Assembly: GCF_019396385.1 (NCBI RefSeq)
Contig: NZ_JAHKRN010000007.1
Location: 186,001-250,000 of the forward strand
Direction of reading: 5' to 3'
Source: Nonomuraea harbinensis
GTDB taxonomy: Bacteria; Actinomycetota; Actinomycetes; Streptosporangiales; Streptosporangiaceae
DNA length: 64,000 bases
The position numbers and the translations under genes were made by a program. Positions 44,861 to 53,332 of this stretch are shown here, piece by piece (within the stretch, counting starts at the first letter, position 1; each line of letters opens with the position of its first letter). The notes under the pieces were generated by a model that saw only the letters and a program-made list of their open reading frames with translations, had not been told where the DNA came from and made no database searches.

Positions 44861-46269
44861 CAGCGCTTGTACTTCTTGATCGAGGAGTCGGCCTTCAGCT
44901 CGTCCGCCTTCTTCTGCAGCCGCTCCACGTACTTCTCGGGCGTGACGCCGCCGGTCATGAGCTGGCCGGTGGCGGCCACGGCCTCGTCGTGCAGCTGGCC
45001 GTACCAGCTGCGCCAGCGGTAGTAGACGGTGTTGGCGCCGGCGGCGGCGAGCGCCTCGGTCGCGCTCTTGGCGCCCGGCGACAGGTCGCGGCCCTCGCCC
45101 GCGCCCTTCACCACGGAGACGGTGCTGACGAGCTCGCTGAAGTCGCCGGCCGCCTTCTTCGACAGCATCGCCCGCAGGTACTCCATGCCGCCCTGCGGGT
45201 TGGCGCCCCGCGACGGCACGATGAACGACTCGCCCGGCTGGGTGTGCAGGGTGCCGTACGGCATCTTGTCGGAGGCGGTGAAGTCGGGGATGGGGAACAT
45301 GCCGTACTCGAAGCCCTCGGGCGTGGTGGTCTTCTGCTCGTTCTCCAGCCACGAGCCGCACGGCAGCATGGCGACCTCGTTCTTGTTCTGCGCCGTCTGG
45401 GTCTGCACGTGGTCGAGGCCGGCCGTGCCCTGCATCAGGTACTTGGCGCCGACCTCGGCCCAGGCTTCGGCCGCCTGCCGCACCGGCTCGGCGGACCAGG
45501 CGCCGTCCTCCAGGTTGTCGATGTTGACCAGGACCTCGTTGCCGCCGATCTTGGCGGCCATGGTGAGGAGCGGCTCGTACAGGTACTGCGGGTGCTTGCC
45601 CGCGTACGTGAACGGCGCCATCTTGCCGGCCTTCTTGATCGTCTCGCAGAGGGCGATGAACTCGTCCCAGGTCTTCGGCACGGTCCAGCCGTTGTCCCTG
45701 AAGGTCTTCTGCGAGTACCAGATGCCGTGGATGTAGTTGACGTAGCCGAGCACGTGGAACTTGCCGTCGTAGGTGCCGAACTCGACGACGGCCGGGTCGA
45801 GCGTGTCCTTGACCTTGACGTTCGGGTCGTCCCAGCTCGGCGCGTCCAGCAGCGGGGCGAGGTCCTGGAGCTGGCCGTCCTGGGCGAGCGCGCCCATGTC
45901 CATGGCGTTCGCGCCGGAGTTGTCGATCACGTCGGGCGGGTTGCCGCCGGCGAACCGCGGCTGCAGGACCTTGGTGATCTCCTTGGTGACGTTGTGCTTG
46001 ATCTCGGCGTCGGGGTACTTGGTCTTGAACAGCGGCTGGTGGATGTCGGTGGCGTAGGCGTTGCCGAAGCCGCCGTCGAAGATCCACACCTCCAGCGGCT
46101 TCTTGGCGTCGACGCCGAGAGGGTTGGCCGCGCTGGTGGCCGCCGGGGCCGCCGACGAGGCCGGCGCCTGGGTCTGCGGGGTGGCGCAGGCGGCGAGCGC
46201 GCCGGCCACGGGGACCAGCGCCGCGGCGCGGAGAAGGCCGCGCCGGGTGATGTGGGGGGTGTTCGCCAT
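44860..46269 (-). CDS. ngcE: GlcNAc/chitobiose-binding lipoprotein (NgcE-like)
   Basis: A 469-aa solute-binding protein. The N-terminus has a twin-arginine motif (RRGLLRAAALV) and lipobox LAAC at about residue 28, so a Tat-exported lipoprotein is likely. A Ser/Ala-rich linker follows. Segments such as VWIFDGGFGNAYATDIHQPL (20 residues), GYVNYIHGIWYSQKTF and PCGSWLENEQKTTTPEGF fit the NgcE family of GlcNAc/diacetylchitobiose receptors. It is the first transporter gene after the rpiR-SIS pair, 25 bp downstream of the SIS gene. Confidence 0.8.
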   Translation of the reverse strand: MANTPHITRRGLLRAAALVPVAGALAACATPQTQAPASSAAPAATSAANPLGVDAKKPLEVWIFDGGFGNAYATDIHQPLFKTKYPDAEIKHNVTKEITKVLQPRFAGGNPPDVIDNSGANAMDMGALAQDGQLQDLAPLLDAPSWDDPNVKVKDTLDPAVVEFGTYDGKFHVLGYVNYIHGIWYSQKTFRDNGWTVPKTWDEFIALCETIKKAGKMAPFTYAGKHPQYLYEPLLTMAAKIGGNEVLVNIDNLEDGAWSAEPVRQAAEAWAEVGAKYLMQGTAGLDHVQTQTAQNKNEVAMLPCGSWLENEQKTTTPEGFEYGMFPIPDFTASDKMPYGTLHTQPGESFIVPSRGANPQGGMEYLRAMLSKKAAGDFSELVSTVSVVKGAGEGRDLSPGAKSATEALAAAGANTVYYRWRSWYGQLHDEAVAATGQLMTGGVTPEKYVERLQKKADELKADSSIKKYKR

Positions 46270-46294
46270 GGGTACTACTCCTGACTTGTCTGGC

Positions 46295-47023
46295 TCAACG
46301 TCGGATGCGCCCTGCGTACCGGCTCTCCAGGGCTCTGTTGTGCTCGTCGCCGCCGGCCACGTTGGCCGACAGGTAGACGGGCGGCGTCTCGCCGAGCGCC
46401 ACCAGCCGCTCGACCGTCTGGGTGACCATCAGCTGCGCGAGCAGCGCCGAGGTGATCGTGGAGACCGCGCCGTAGGTTCCCCCGCCCGGCAGGTCCAGCA
46501 CCGCGTCGCCGTACGGGGCGCCGTTGTCGAGGACCACGTCGGCCAGGTCGAGCAGCTTGCCGCCCGACGGGTGGCGTGAGGTCATCTGGACGCTGTGCCT
46601 GACCGAGGTGATCGCGATGAGCGGGTGTCCGCGCTCCTTGACGATCGTGGCGAGCTCGACCACCGCGCCGTTCACGCCGGAGCTGGAGATCAGCACGAAC
46701 ACGTCGCGTGGGTCCACGGGCGCCAGCTCGTAGATCCGGTGCGCGATCGCCGGGTCGCGCTCCAGCTCGGAGGTGAGCACGCCGGGCGGCTCTCCCCCGT
46801 ACAGGACGAGGTCCCTGGGCGAGAGCCGGTTGCTCGGCACGAGCCCGCCCGCGCGCCCGGCGATCTCCATGGCGATGGCCTCGGAGTGGCCGGAACCGAA
46901 AGCGTTTACCACACCGCCCGCGCGGAGCCCGGCGACCAGCGCCTCGGCGGCCCGCCCGACCGGCTCCGCCTGGCTCTCCGCGACCTGACGGGCCAGCTCC
47001 AGTGCCACGGTTGCGTACGTCAT
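46295..47023 (-). CDS. SIS-domain sugar-phosphate isomerase/etherase-like protein (copy 1)
   Basis: A 242-aa SIS-domain protein with NAFGSGHSEAIAMEIAGRAG (20 residues) near residue 39, ISSSGVNGAVVELA near residue 111 and a C-terminal VYLSANVAGGDEHNRALESR (20 residues). SIS proteins bind phosphosugars; this group is uncharacterised and often lies beside GlcNAc/MurNAc genes. It starts directly after the rpiR stop (TGA-ATG with no gap). A close paralogue is encoded at 53333-54079. Confidence 0.85.
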   Translation of the reverse strand: MTYATVALELARQVAESQAEPVGRAAEALVAGLRAGGVVNAFGSGHSEAIAMEIAGRAGGLVPSNRLSPRDLVLYGGEPPGVLTSELERDPAIAHRIYELAPVDPRDVFVLISSSGVNGAVVELATIVKERGHPLIAITSVRHSVQMTSRHPSGGKLLDLADVVLDNGAPYGDAVLDLPGGGTYGAVSTITSALLAQLMVTQTVERLVALGETPPVYLSANVAGGDEHNRALESRYAGRIRR

Positions 47024-47899
47024 TCAGCCTCTCTCCACCCGGTGACTCTCGACAGCAGTGATCGTCAGCTCGAACGCCTCGTTGGTGCGCTCGTACGTCC
47101 GCTGCGCGACCGCCACGTACACCGCGTCCAGCACGAACAGCTGGGAGTGCACGGCGGCCAGCCCGCCGAGCCGGAACGTCGTCTCCCTGCTGGCGGTGGT
47201 CAGCACCAGGTCGGCCAGCTCCGCGAGCGGCGAGCGGGCGAACGAGGTGACGGCCACGGTCAGCGCGCCGTGGCTCCCGGCCTCGGCCAGCGACTCCATC
47301 ACCTCGCGGGTGCGGCCTCTGTGGCTGATGCCGATGGCCACGTCGCCGCCGCGCAGCAGCGCCGCCTCGGACAGGGCGACGTGCGCGTCGTACGCGCTCC
47401 AGCACGGGATGCCGATGCGGCGCAGCCGGCCCTCCAGCATGGTCGCCACGTTGCCGCTGGTGGAGACCCCGACCAGGAGCACCCGGCGGGCGGCCACCAC
47501 GGCGTCGGCGACCTTCGAGACCACCTCGGGATCGAGTTGGGCGGCGGTGTCCTGGATGAGCCGGGTGTCGGCGGCGGCCATGACCTCGATGGCGGCGTCG
47601 ATCGGGTCGTCGGGGCCGATCTCGTGGCCCACGCCCGCGCCCCAGCCGGCCTGCGCGGCCCTGCCGGTCTCGGTGGCCAGCGCCACCCGCAGCTCGGCGT
47701 AGCCGGAGAAGCCGAACGCCCGGCAGAAGCGCGTCACGGTCGCGGGCGAGCTGCCGGCCCGCTCGGCCAGCGCGATGATGGTCGAGCGCGCGGCCTCGGC
47801 CGGGTCCTCGAGAATCGCCTCGCCGACCCTGCGCAACGCCTCGGGCAGAGCGGGGAGCTCGGTCTCGATGCGGCCCAGGGCACCTGGAGTCACGAACAT
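47024..47899 (-). CDS. MurR/RpiR-family transcriptional regulator (copy 1)
   Basis: A 291-aa regulator with an N-terminal RpiR HTH (TIIALAERAGSSPATVTRFC, 20 residues) and a C-terminal SIS sensor domain (VLLVGVSTSGNVA, GISHRGRTREVME). RpiR proteins respond to phosphosugars such as MurNAc-6-P or GlcNAc-6-P. It heads the rpiR-SIS-ngcEFG operon and is divergent from a GlcNAc-kinase-like gene. Its promoter shares a conserved element with that of the second rpiR copy at 54076. Confidence 0.88.
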   Translation of the reverse strand: MFVTPGALGRIETELPALPEALRRVGEAILEDPAEAARSTIIALAERAGSSPATVTRFCRAFGFSGYAELRVALATETGRAAQAGWGAGVGHEIGPDDPIDAAIEVMAAADTRLIQDTAAQLDPEVVSKVADAVVAARRVLLVGVSTSGNVATMLEGRLRRIGIPCWSAYDAHVALSEAALLRGGDVAIGISHRGRTREVMESLAEAGSHGALTVAVTSFARSPLAELADLVLTTASRETTFRLGGLAAVHSQLFVLDAVYVAVAQRTYERTNEAFELTITAVESHRVERG

Positions 47900-47921
47900 T
47901 CCTTCCGAACATCCGGCCTTT

Positions 47922-47957
47922 CGGCGAAAATTATTCTTGCTTACCGGTCACGTCAAG
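47922..47957 (-). promoter_or_regulatory. rpiR1 promoter, shared element
   Basis: A 36-bp stretch aligns without gaps to 54947-54982 upstream of rpiR2, with 23 of 36 identities concentrated at both ends: GAAAATTAT at 47926-47934 and GTCAAG at 47952-47957. On the minus strand these are CTTGAC (-35) and ATAATTTTC (-10) at 16-17 bp spacing. The start codon is about 25 bp downstream. Confidence 0.6.
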
Positions 47958-47972
47958 ACCCACAATCTGATC

Positions 47973-48923
47973 GTGACTATTTCGCTCGTGGTCGGGATCG
48001 ACGCCGGTGCCACCGCCACCCGGGTGGCGGTCCACACCCTCGACGGCGTCCGGGTCGGGTACGCGCGAGCGGGCGCGGGCAACCCGACCGCGCACGGGCT
48101 GGGCAAGGCGGTGGCCGCCATCACCGGCGCGCTGCGCGAGGCCCTCTCCGGCCACGACGGCTCCCGGGTGGTGGCCTCGCTCGCCGGGGTCGCCGGGCAC
48201 GTCGAGCAGATGGCGCCCGACCTGGCCAAGGCCTGGGCCGACCTGGGCATCCCGTCCGGCCCCCGGCTGACGGGCGACGTCGAGATCGCCTACACCGCGG
48301 GCACCCCCGCCCCCGACGGCTCGCTCCTGCTCTCGGGCACCGGAGCGGTGGCGTCGGCCATCAGGTCCTACCGGCTGCACCGGATCGCCGACGGGCTCGG
48401 CTGGCTGCTGGGCGACAAGGGCTCCGGCTTCTGGATCGGCCGCGCCGCCGCCCAGCACACCGCCGCCGCCTTCGACGTTCCCTCCACCCCCGCCTCTGGC
48501 GGGCTGGCCGACCTGGTGGTGACCCACTTCCTCGGCGACTGGCGAGGCGCCACGGCGCGCGAGACCGACGACCGGTTCGTCCGCCTGATCCAGGGCGACC
48601 ACATGCGCCTGGCCGAGCTCGCCCCGCTCGTGAGCCGCGCCGCCGCCGACGGCGACCCGGCCGCGCTGGCGATCACCCGGCGGGCCGCCGAACACCTGGC
48701 CTCCACCGTACGGAGGATCCACGTCTCGGGCCCCGTGGTGCTCGCCGGGAGCGTCCTCACCAACGACGGCCCCGTACGCGAACACGTCCTCGACCTGCTG
48801 GCCGGCGAGCAGGTGCACACGGCGGGCGACGCGGCGGGCGCGGCGGCCTGGCTGGCGGCCCGCGACCACCTGCCGGAGGACCGCGCGAAGGAGGCCCACG
48901 CCGCGTTCACCTCCCCCGCCTGA
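47973..48923 (+). CDS. N-acetylglucosamine kinase-like (BadF/BcrA-type ATPase)
   Basis: A 316-aa ASKHA-fold kinase. It begins VTISLVVGIDAGATATRVAV (20 residues; phosphate-1 motif DAGATAT), continues with LLSGTGAVASAI (phosphate-2), a GLGWLLGDKGSGFWIGRAA segment typical of mammalian-NAGK-like kinases, and VVLAGSVLTNDGPVREHVLD (20 residues). It would phosphorylate GlcNAc delivered by the flanking importers. GTG 47973 gives the fold without extra residues. It lies alone on the plus strand between the two ABC systems and shares a short divergent promoter region with rpiR1. Confidence 0.83.
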   Translation: MTISLVVGIDAGATATRVAVHTLDGVRVGYARAGAGNPTAHGLGKAVAAITGALREALSGHDGSRVVASLAGVAGHVEQMAPDLAKAWADLGIPSGPRLTGDVEIAYTAGTPAPDGSLLLSGTGAVASAIRSYRLHRIADGLGWLLGDKGSGFWIGRAAAQHTAAAFDVPSTPASGGLADLVVTHFLGDWRGATARETDDRFVRLIQGDHMRLAELAPLVSRAAADGDPAALAITRRAAEHLASTVRRIHVSGPVVLAGSVLTNDGPVREHVLDLLAGEQVHTAGDAAGAAAWLAARDHLPEDRAKEAHAAFTSPA

Positions 48924-48935
48924 GCCCGCGGCGCG

Positions 48936-49754
48936 TCAGCCTTTGACGGCGCCCGCGGTCATGCCCGTGCCGACGCGGCGTTGCAGGAAGAGGAAGAGCA
49001 GCAGGACCGGCAGGGCGAAGAGGCCCGCCGCCGCCATCGTCGCTCCCCAGTCCGTGCCGAAGACGTCGCGGAAGGACGACAGCCAGACCGGCAGCGTGCG
49101 TTTGTCCTGGTCCTTGATGATGAGCACGTTCACGAACGCGAACTCGTTCCACGCCGTGATGAACCCGAACAGCGACGTCGCCATCAGCCCCGGCGCCAGC
49201 AGCGGGAACGTCACCCGCCGGAACGCCACCAGCCGCGAGCACCCGTCCACCTGCGCCGCCTCCTCCAGCTCCGGCGGGATCGCGGCGAGGAAGCCGCGGA
49301 GCGTGACGATGGTGAACGGCAGGGTGATCATGAAGTACACCCCCGTCAGCATGGCCAGCGAGTCCAGCAGGCCGGTGTCCCTGGCGATGATGAACACCGG
49401 CACCAGCAGCGCCTCCCACGGCGCCATCTGGGCGGCGAACACCATGACCACGAACGCGCCGCGGCCCCGCCACCGCATCCGCGTCGCCGCGAACGCCGCC
49501 GCCATCGCCACCACCAGCGCCAGCAGCACGGCCGCCACCGTCACCAGCAGGCTGTTGCGCCAGAAGGTCCAGAACCCCGGCGCGTTCACGGCCGTGACGA
49601 AGTGGTCGAGCGTCGGCGAGGAGGGCCAGAAGGTGGGGGTGGCCGCCTGGATGTCCCGGGTCGGCTTGAACGCCGTCAGGTACATCCAGTAGACCGGGAA
49701 GATCGTCACCACCAGCACGGCCAGCGCGACGGCGTTCAGGGCGAGCCTTCTCAT
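48936..49754 (-). CDS. dasC: Sugar ABC transporter permease (DasC-like)
   Basis: A 272-aa permease with six predicted helices. It begins MRRLALNAVALAVLVVTIFP (20 residues) and carries the EAA loop EAAQVDGCSRLVAFRRVTFP (20 residues). Its start overlaps the upstream permease gene by 4 bp. It completes the DasABC-like chitobiose importer; no ATPase gene follows, as expected for a system served by MsiK. It converges with the kinase gene. Confidence 0.78.
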   Translation of the reverse strand: MRRLALNAVALAVLVVTIFPVYWMYLTAFKPTRDIQAATPTFWPSSPTLDHFVTAVNAPGFWTFWRNSLLVTVAAVLLALVVAMAAAFAATRMRWRGRGAFVVMVFAAQMAPWEALLVPVFIIARDTGLLDSLAMLTGVYFMITLPFTIVTLRGFLAAIPPELEEAAQVDGCSRLVAFRRVTFPLLAPGLMATSLFGFITAWNEFAFVNVLIIKDQDKRTLPVWLSSFRDVFGTDWGATMAAAGLFALPVLLLFLFLQRRVGTGMTAGAVKG

Positions 49755-50629
49755 GATCCGACCATCCGTCGCAGGTTGCTGATCAGGGCCACGGCCAGGA
49801 TCAGCACGGTGAGCATGGCGACCGCCGAGCCGAGGTCGTACCGGTGCAGCACCCTGGCAATCTTGAACGCGTACACCGGCAGGGTGGTCGTGGCGTCGCC
49901 CGGCCCGCCCTGGCTGAGCACCCAGATCTGCGGGAAGCACTTGGCCACCCAGATCACCTCCAGCGAGACGATCAGGGCGAAGAGGGTGCGCAGCATCGGC
50001 AGCGTGACCTGCCAGAAGATCTGCCACCCGGTGCCGCCGTCGATCCGCGCCGACTCGTACAGCTCGGCGGGAATGGTGGTCAGCCCGGCGTAGAGGGTGA
50101 GCGCCGCGAACGGCACCGACTGCCAGACCACCAGCACGACGAGCACCGCGAAGGTGGCGTCGCCGTCGGCGAACCAGGTGTAGCCGCGGAAGGAGTCGAG
50201 GCCGAGCGTGACCAGCAGCCAGTTGACCACGCCCAGCTCCGACTGGAACAGCCACTGGAAGACGGTGGTGGCCGCGATGATCGGGGTGGCCCAGGCCAGC
50301 GCCAGCGCGCTCATCAGGGCCAGCCGCATGCCGCGCCGCAGCCGTACGAGCAGCAGCGCGACGGCGGTGGACAGGACCACGATGAGCACCACGTTCACCG
50401 CGGTCCACCAGACGGTGCGCAGCAGCACCGCCCAGAACTCGTCCCCGGACAGCAGCTCCGCGTAGTTGCCGAAGCCGATGAAGGCGGCCCCGCCCTTGAT
50501 CAGCTCGCCCATGCGGAAGTGCTGGAGGGAGATCACCGCCGCCTTGGCGACCGGGTAGAGCAGGAGGAAGGCCCCACCGGCCACCGTGGGCGCGATGAGC
50601 AGGTAGGGCCAGAAGGGACGGCCGCGCAC
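49751..50629 (-). CDS. dasB: Sugar ABC transporter permease (DasB-like)
   Basis: A 292-aa permease with six predicted helices; the EAA loop is ESARIDGGTGWQIFWQVTLP (20 residues), followed by VIWVAKCFPQIWVLSQGGPG (20 residues). It starts at GTG 50629 directly after the dasA stop with no gap, and overlaps dasC by 4 bp. Gene order and tight spacing show that the three products form one importer. Confidence 0.78.
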   Translation of the reverse strand: MRGRPFWPYLLIAPTVAGGAFLLLYPVAKAAVISLQHFRMGELIKGGAAFIGFGNYAELLSGDEFWAVLLRTVWWTAVNVVLIVVLSTAVALLLVRLRRGMRLALMSALALAWATPIIAATTVFQWLFQSELGVVNWLLVTLGLDSFRGYTWFADGDATFAVLVVLVVWQSVPFAALTLYAGLTTIPAELYESARIDGGTGWQIFWQVTLPMLRTLFALIVSLEVIWVAKCFPQIWVLSQGGPGDATTTLPVYAFKIARVLHRYDLGSAVAMLTVLILAVALISNLRRMVGS

Positions 50630-51889
50630 TCAGGACCCGCTGTTGAGGGTGGCCGTGATGGACTCCGACGTCTTCCTCGCCTCCGTCGCGGGGTCGCCGC
50701 CGGTGAGCACCGCGGTCATGTACTGCTTGATGACCGAGGTGGCCTCGACGGCGGCCCAGTTGGGGGTGTTGGGGGTGGCCCGGCCGTTGGCGGCGCCGGT
50801 GGCCATGGCGGCGGTGCCCTCGTCGCCGGAGAGCACGCCGGCGAGCGAGGTGCGGTTCGGCACGAAGCTCATGGCCTTGGCCAGGTCGGTCTGGAACTCC
50901 TCCCCGGCCAGCGCCTTGACGACCTCGTACGCCTCCTCCTGGTGCTGGGAGGCGACCGGGACGATCAGGTCGGAGCCGCCGGTGAACACCGAGCCGGGCT
51001 TGTCGGGCGTCTTCCCCGGGATCGGGAAATTTCCGATCTTGTCCTTGAGGTCCGGCTCGACCTCCAGGACGCGGGCGGCGATGCCGGGCACCGCGATGAT
51101 CTGCGCGACCTCGCCCTGGGCGAACACCTCGTGCTGCGGGGGGTTGGCCTCGTCGGCGTCCTTGGGGCCCTTGCCGAGGGCCTGGAGGCGCTGGTAGAAC
51201 TCCATGCCGGCGAGGGCCTGCGGGGTGTCGAGCGCGCCCTTCCACCGGCCGCCCTCCTGGACGGCGAGGTCGCCGCCCTCGTCCCAGATGAAGCCGGCCA
51301 GCGCGTACCAGGTCTGCCCGGTCAGGTAGATGCCCTGGTTACCCCCTTGATTCAGCTTTTTCGTGATTTCCAGCCATTCGTCCCGGGTTTTCGGCGGCTG
51401 GACGTCGGCCTTCGCGAACAGGTCCTTGTGGTAGACGACCACCCGGTTCGCCGCGTACCAGGGGATCCCGTACTGCTTGCCGTCGATGTTCCCCGGCTGG
51501 GCCAGGCCGGGCAGCCAGTCCTCGCCCCTGAGGTCGGCGACCTTGGCGGTGAGGTCGGTGACGCCGCCGCTGGCCGCGTACTGGGCGACCTGGGTGTTGC
51601 CGACCTCGATCACGTCCGGCGCGTCGGTGCTGGCCAGCGCGGCCGTCACCCGCTCACCGATGCCGTCCCAGGCCTGGATCTGGATGTCCAGGTCCACCTC
51701 AGGACGGGCGGCCTCGTAGCCGGTCTCGAACGTCTTGAGCAGGTCCTGCGTGACGCTGCCGTCCATGATCCAGACGGTCAGCTTGGCGGGGCCACTGCTC
51801 TCGGGCGCCGCGCCGGTCCCGGCGTCCGAGCCGCACGCCGCCGCGGCCAGGGCCAGGGCCGCCACCGCGGCGGTGAGTCGGTGCTTCAT
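50630..51889 (-). CDS. dasA: N,N'-diacetylchitobiose-binding lipoprotein (DasA-like)
   Basis: A 419-aa solute-binding lipoprotein with a Sec signal and lipobox AAAC at about residue 19. The mature sequence closely follows streptomycete DasA: LTVWIMDGSVTQDLLKTF, IQIQAWDGIGERVTAALAST (20 residues), DVIEVGNTQVAQYAASGG, YGIPWYAANRVVVYHKDLFA (20 residues) and GGSDLIVPVASQHQEEAYEV (20 residues). DasA binds chitobiose released by chitinases. The gene lies 9 bp after the GH16 gene stop and starts the dasABC part of the cluster. Confidence 0.85.
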   Translation of the reverse strand: MKHRLTAAVAALALAAAACGSDAGTGAAPESSGPAKLTVWIMDGSVTQDLLKTFETGYEAARPEVDLDIQIQAWDGIGERVTAALASTDAPDVIEVGNTQVAQYAASGGVTDLTAKVADLRGEDWLPGLAQPGNIDGKQYGIPWYAANRVVVYHKDLFAKADVQPPKTRDEWLEITKKLNQGGNQGIYLTGQTWYALAGFIWDEGGDLAVQEGGRWKGALDTPQALAGMEFYQRLQALGKGPKDADEANPPQHEVFAQGEVAQIIAVPGIAARVLEVEPDLKDKIGNFPIPGKTPDKPGSVFTGGSDLIVPVASQHQEEAYEVVKALAGEEFQTDLAKAMSFVPNRTSLAGVLSGDEGTAAMATGAANGRATPNTPNWAAVEATSVIKQYMTAVLTGGDPATEARKTSESITATLNSGS

Positions 51890-51898
51890 CGCGCTCTC

Positions 51899-53257
51899 TC
51901 AGGAGTTGGGGACGGTGTCGCGGAACGAGGTGCCCTCGGCGCGCAGGTCGCCGACCCGGCTCAGCACGCCGGCGGGCGAGACGACCTCGTTCCTGGCGTG
52001 GTAGACCCAGTCGACCTGCTGGCGGTAGGTGCGGGTGCCGGTGGCGGCCTGGAGGTCGATGAACCATTGATTGAACATGATCCACATGGGTGTCTCGGGG
52101 TAGTGGATCCCGCCGTGGTCGGCGAACAGGCGGCCGTCCACGTAGTACTTGATCCGCCCGCCCGACACCTGGATCACCAGGTCGTGCCAGCCGGCGAAGC
52201 TCGCGCGCTCCTCGGTGTGGGTGTTCACCGCCTGCCACGGCTCACCCTGGTAGGTCTCCCAGCTCGTGGCGTAGAGGATGTTCGAGGGCTCGCCCCAGCC
52301 GCCGTTCGGCAGATACTCGAAGTCCAGTTCGCCGTAGTCGGGGTCGAGGTTGAAGCGGAGCGGGGTGATGGTGAAGAACGTCTGCACGACGTGCTCGCCG
52401 TCCGGGCCGCTGGTCGGGGCGTCGCTGAAGCGCACCCTGGCCGCGTACGTGCCCTCGAAGAACTTCCGGCCGGCCGTCGACAGCTCGGTGTGCACGGTCC
52501 CGCCGGCGGTGCCGTCGGTGCGCGAGTCGAGCGTCAGCAGCCCGCCGGGGAACGTGATCGCCGACGGCGACCAAGTCGCCCCGGGCACGCCCGGCCCGCC
52601 GGAGCTGGAGCGCACGGTCCAGCCGCGCTGGGCCAGGCGCGGGTCGGACGAGTTCGTGTACGAGAAGTCGTCGAACAGCACGCCGCCGGGGCCGGGCGGC
52701 GGGTCCGTCGGCGTGGGCGTCGGGCCGGGGTCGCTGCCCGAGGGGGTGCCCCAGGCCAGCGTGCCGCCGACGTACACGGTGACCTTGTCCCAGTCGGTGT
52801 AGGAGGTCTGGGGGCCGTAGGAGTAGTCGTCGCTCTGGGTGAACGTCTGCCAGTCGGCGCGGTAGAAGCGGAGCTGCAGGTCGCGGGTGCTCGCGCCGGG
52901 GGCCAGGGTGCCCGAGGTGAAGCCCACCTCCAGGTACTGGGCCGGGCCCTCCTGGTCGGCGAAGTGTCCCGTCACGGTCGAGCATCCGACCACGGCCCAG
53001 GAGCAGGCGAAGCGGTAGGTCTCGGTGCCGGTGAGGTAGTAGCGGATCTTGACTTGGTTCAGCTGGATCGTGGTGGTGCCGTCGTTGATCAGCTGGAGCC
53101 AGGGCTCTGCCTGGGCGGTGGTCGCGCCGGGGGCGCTGGTGCGGTACTGGAGGCGTACTGACTGGGCGGCGCCCGCCGGAGAGGCCACGAGGGTGGTGAT
53201 GAGGAGGGCGAGGGGGAGGGTTAAGGACAGCAGGATTTTTCCGACATTTCGTGACAT
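51899..53257 (-). CDS. Secreted GH16 glycoside hydrolase with N-terminal CBM3
   Basis: A 452-aa exported enzyme. The signal peptide ends near residue 30 (ASPAGAA). Residues about 33-168 are a CBM3-type beta-sandwich (VRLQYRTSAPG...IQLNQVKIRYYLTGTETY). A Pro/Thr linker follows (about 175-191) and then a GH16-like jelly roll whose catalytic motif ELDFE is near residue 310, with WHDLVIQV and IKYYVDGRLFADHGG after it. GH16 enzymes cleave or transfer beta-glucans or related polymers; the substrate here is open. It lies between the SIS2 and dasA genes, suggesting that polymer breakdown is linked to chitobiose uptake. Confidence 0.82.
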   Translation of the reverse strand: MSRNVGKILLSLTLPLALLITTLVASPAGAAQSVRLQYRTSAPGATTAQAEPWLQLINDGTTTIQLNQVKIRYYLTGTETYRFACSWAVVGCSTVTGHFADQEGPAQYLEVGFTSGTLAPGASTRDLQLRFYRADWQTFTQSDDYSYGPQTSYTDWDKVTVYVGGTLAWGTPSGSDPGPTPTPTDPPPGPGGVLFDDFSYTNSSDPRLAQRGWTVRSSSGGPGVPGATWSPSAITFPGGLLTLDSRTDGTAGGTVHTELSTAGRKFFEGTYAARVRFSDAPTSGPDGEHVVQTFFTITPLRFNLDPDYGELDFEYLPNGGWGEPSNILYATSWETYQGEPWQAVNTHTEERASFAGWHDLVIQVSGGRIKYYVDGRLFADHGGIHYPETPMWIMFNQWFIDLQAATGTRTYRQQVDWVYHARNEVVSPAGVLSRVGDLRAEGTSFRDTVPNS

Positions 53258-53279
53258 GGGTGGGGTTCTCCTTGGTGTG

Positions 53280-53308
53280 CGGTCCCCCGATGTCGAACGG
53301 TCCCCCGA
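53280..53308. repeat. 11-bp direct repeat upstream of GH16 gene
   Basis: CGGTCCCCCGA occurs at 53280-53290 and again at 53298-53308, 18 bp apart, between the SIS2 stop and the GH16 start. It may be a regulator-binding pair or an RNA element; no assignment is possible. Confidence 0.45.
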
Positions 53309-53332
53309 GATCGTGCGGGTTTCGGCAGCGCG

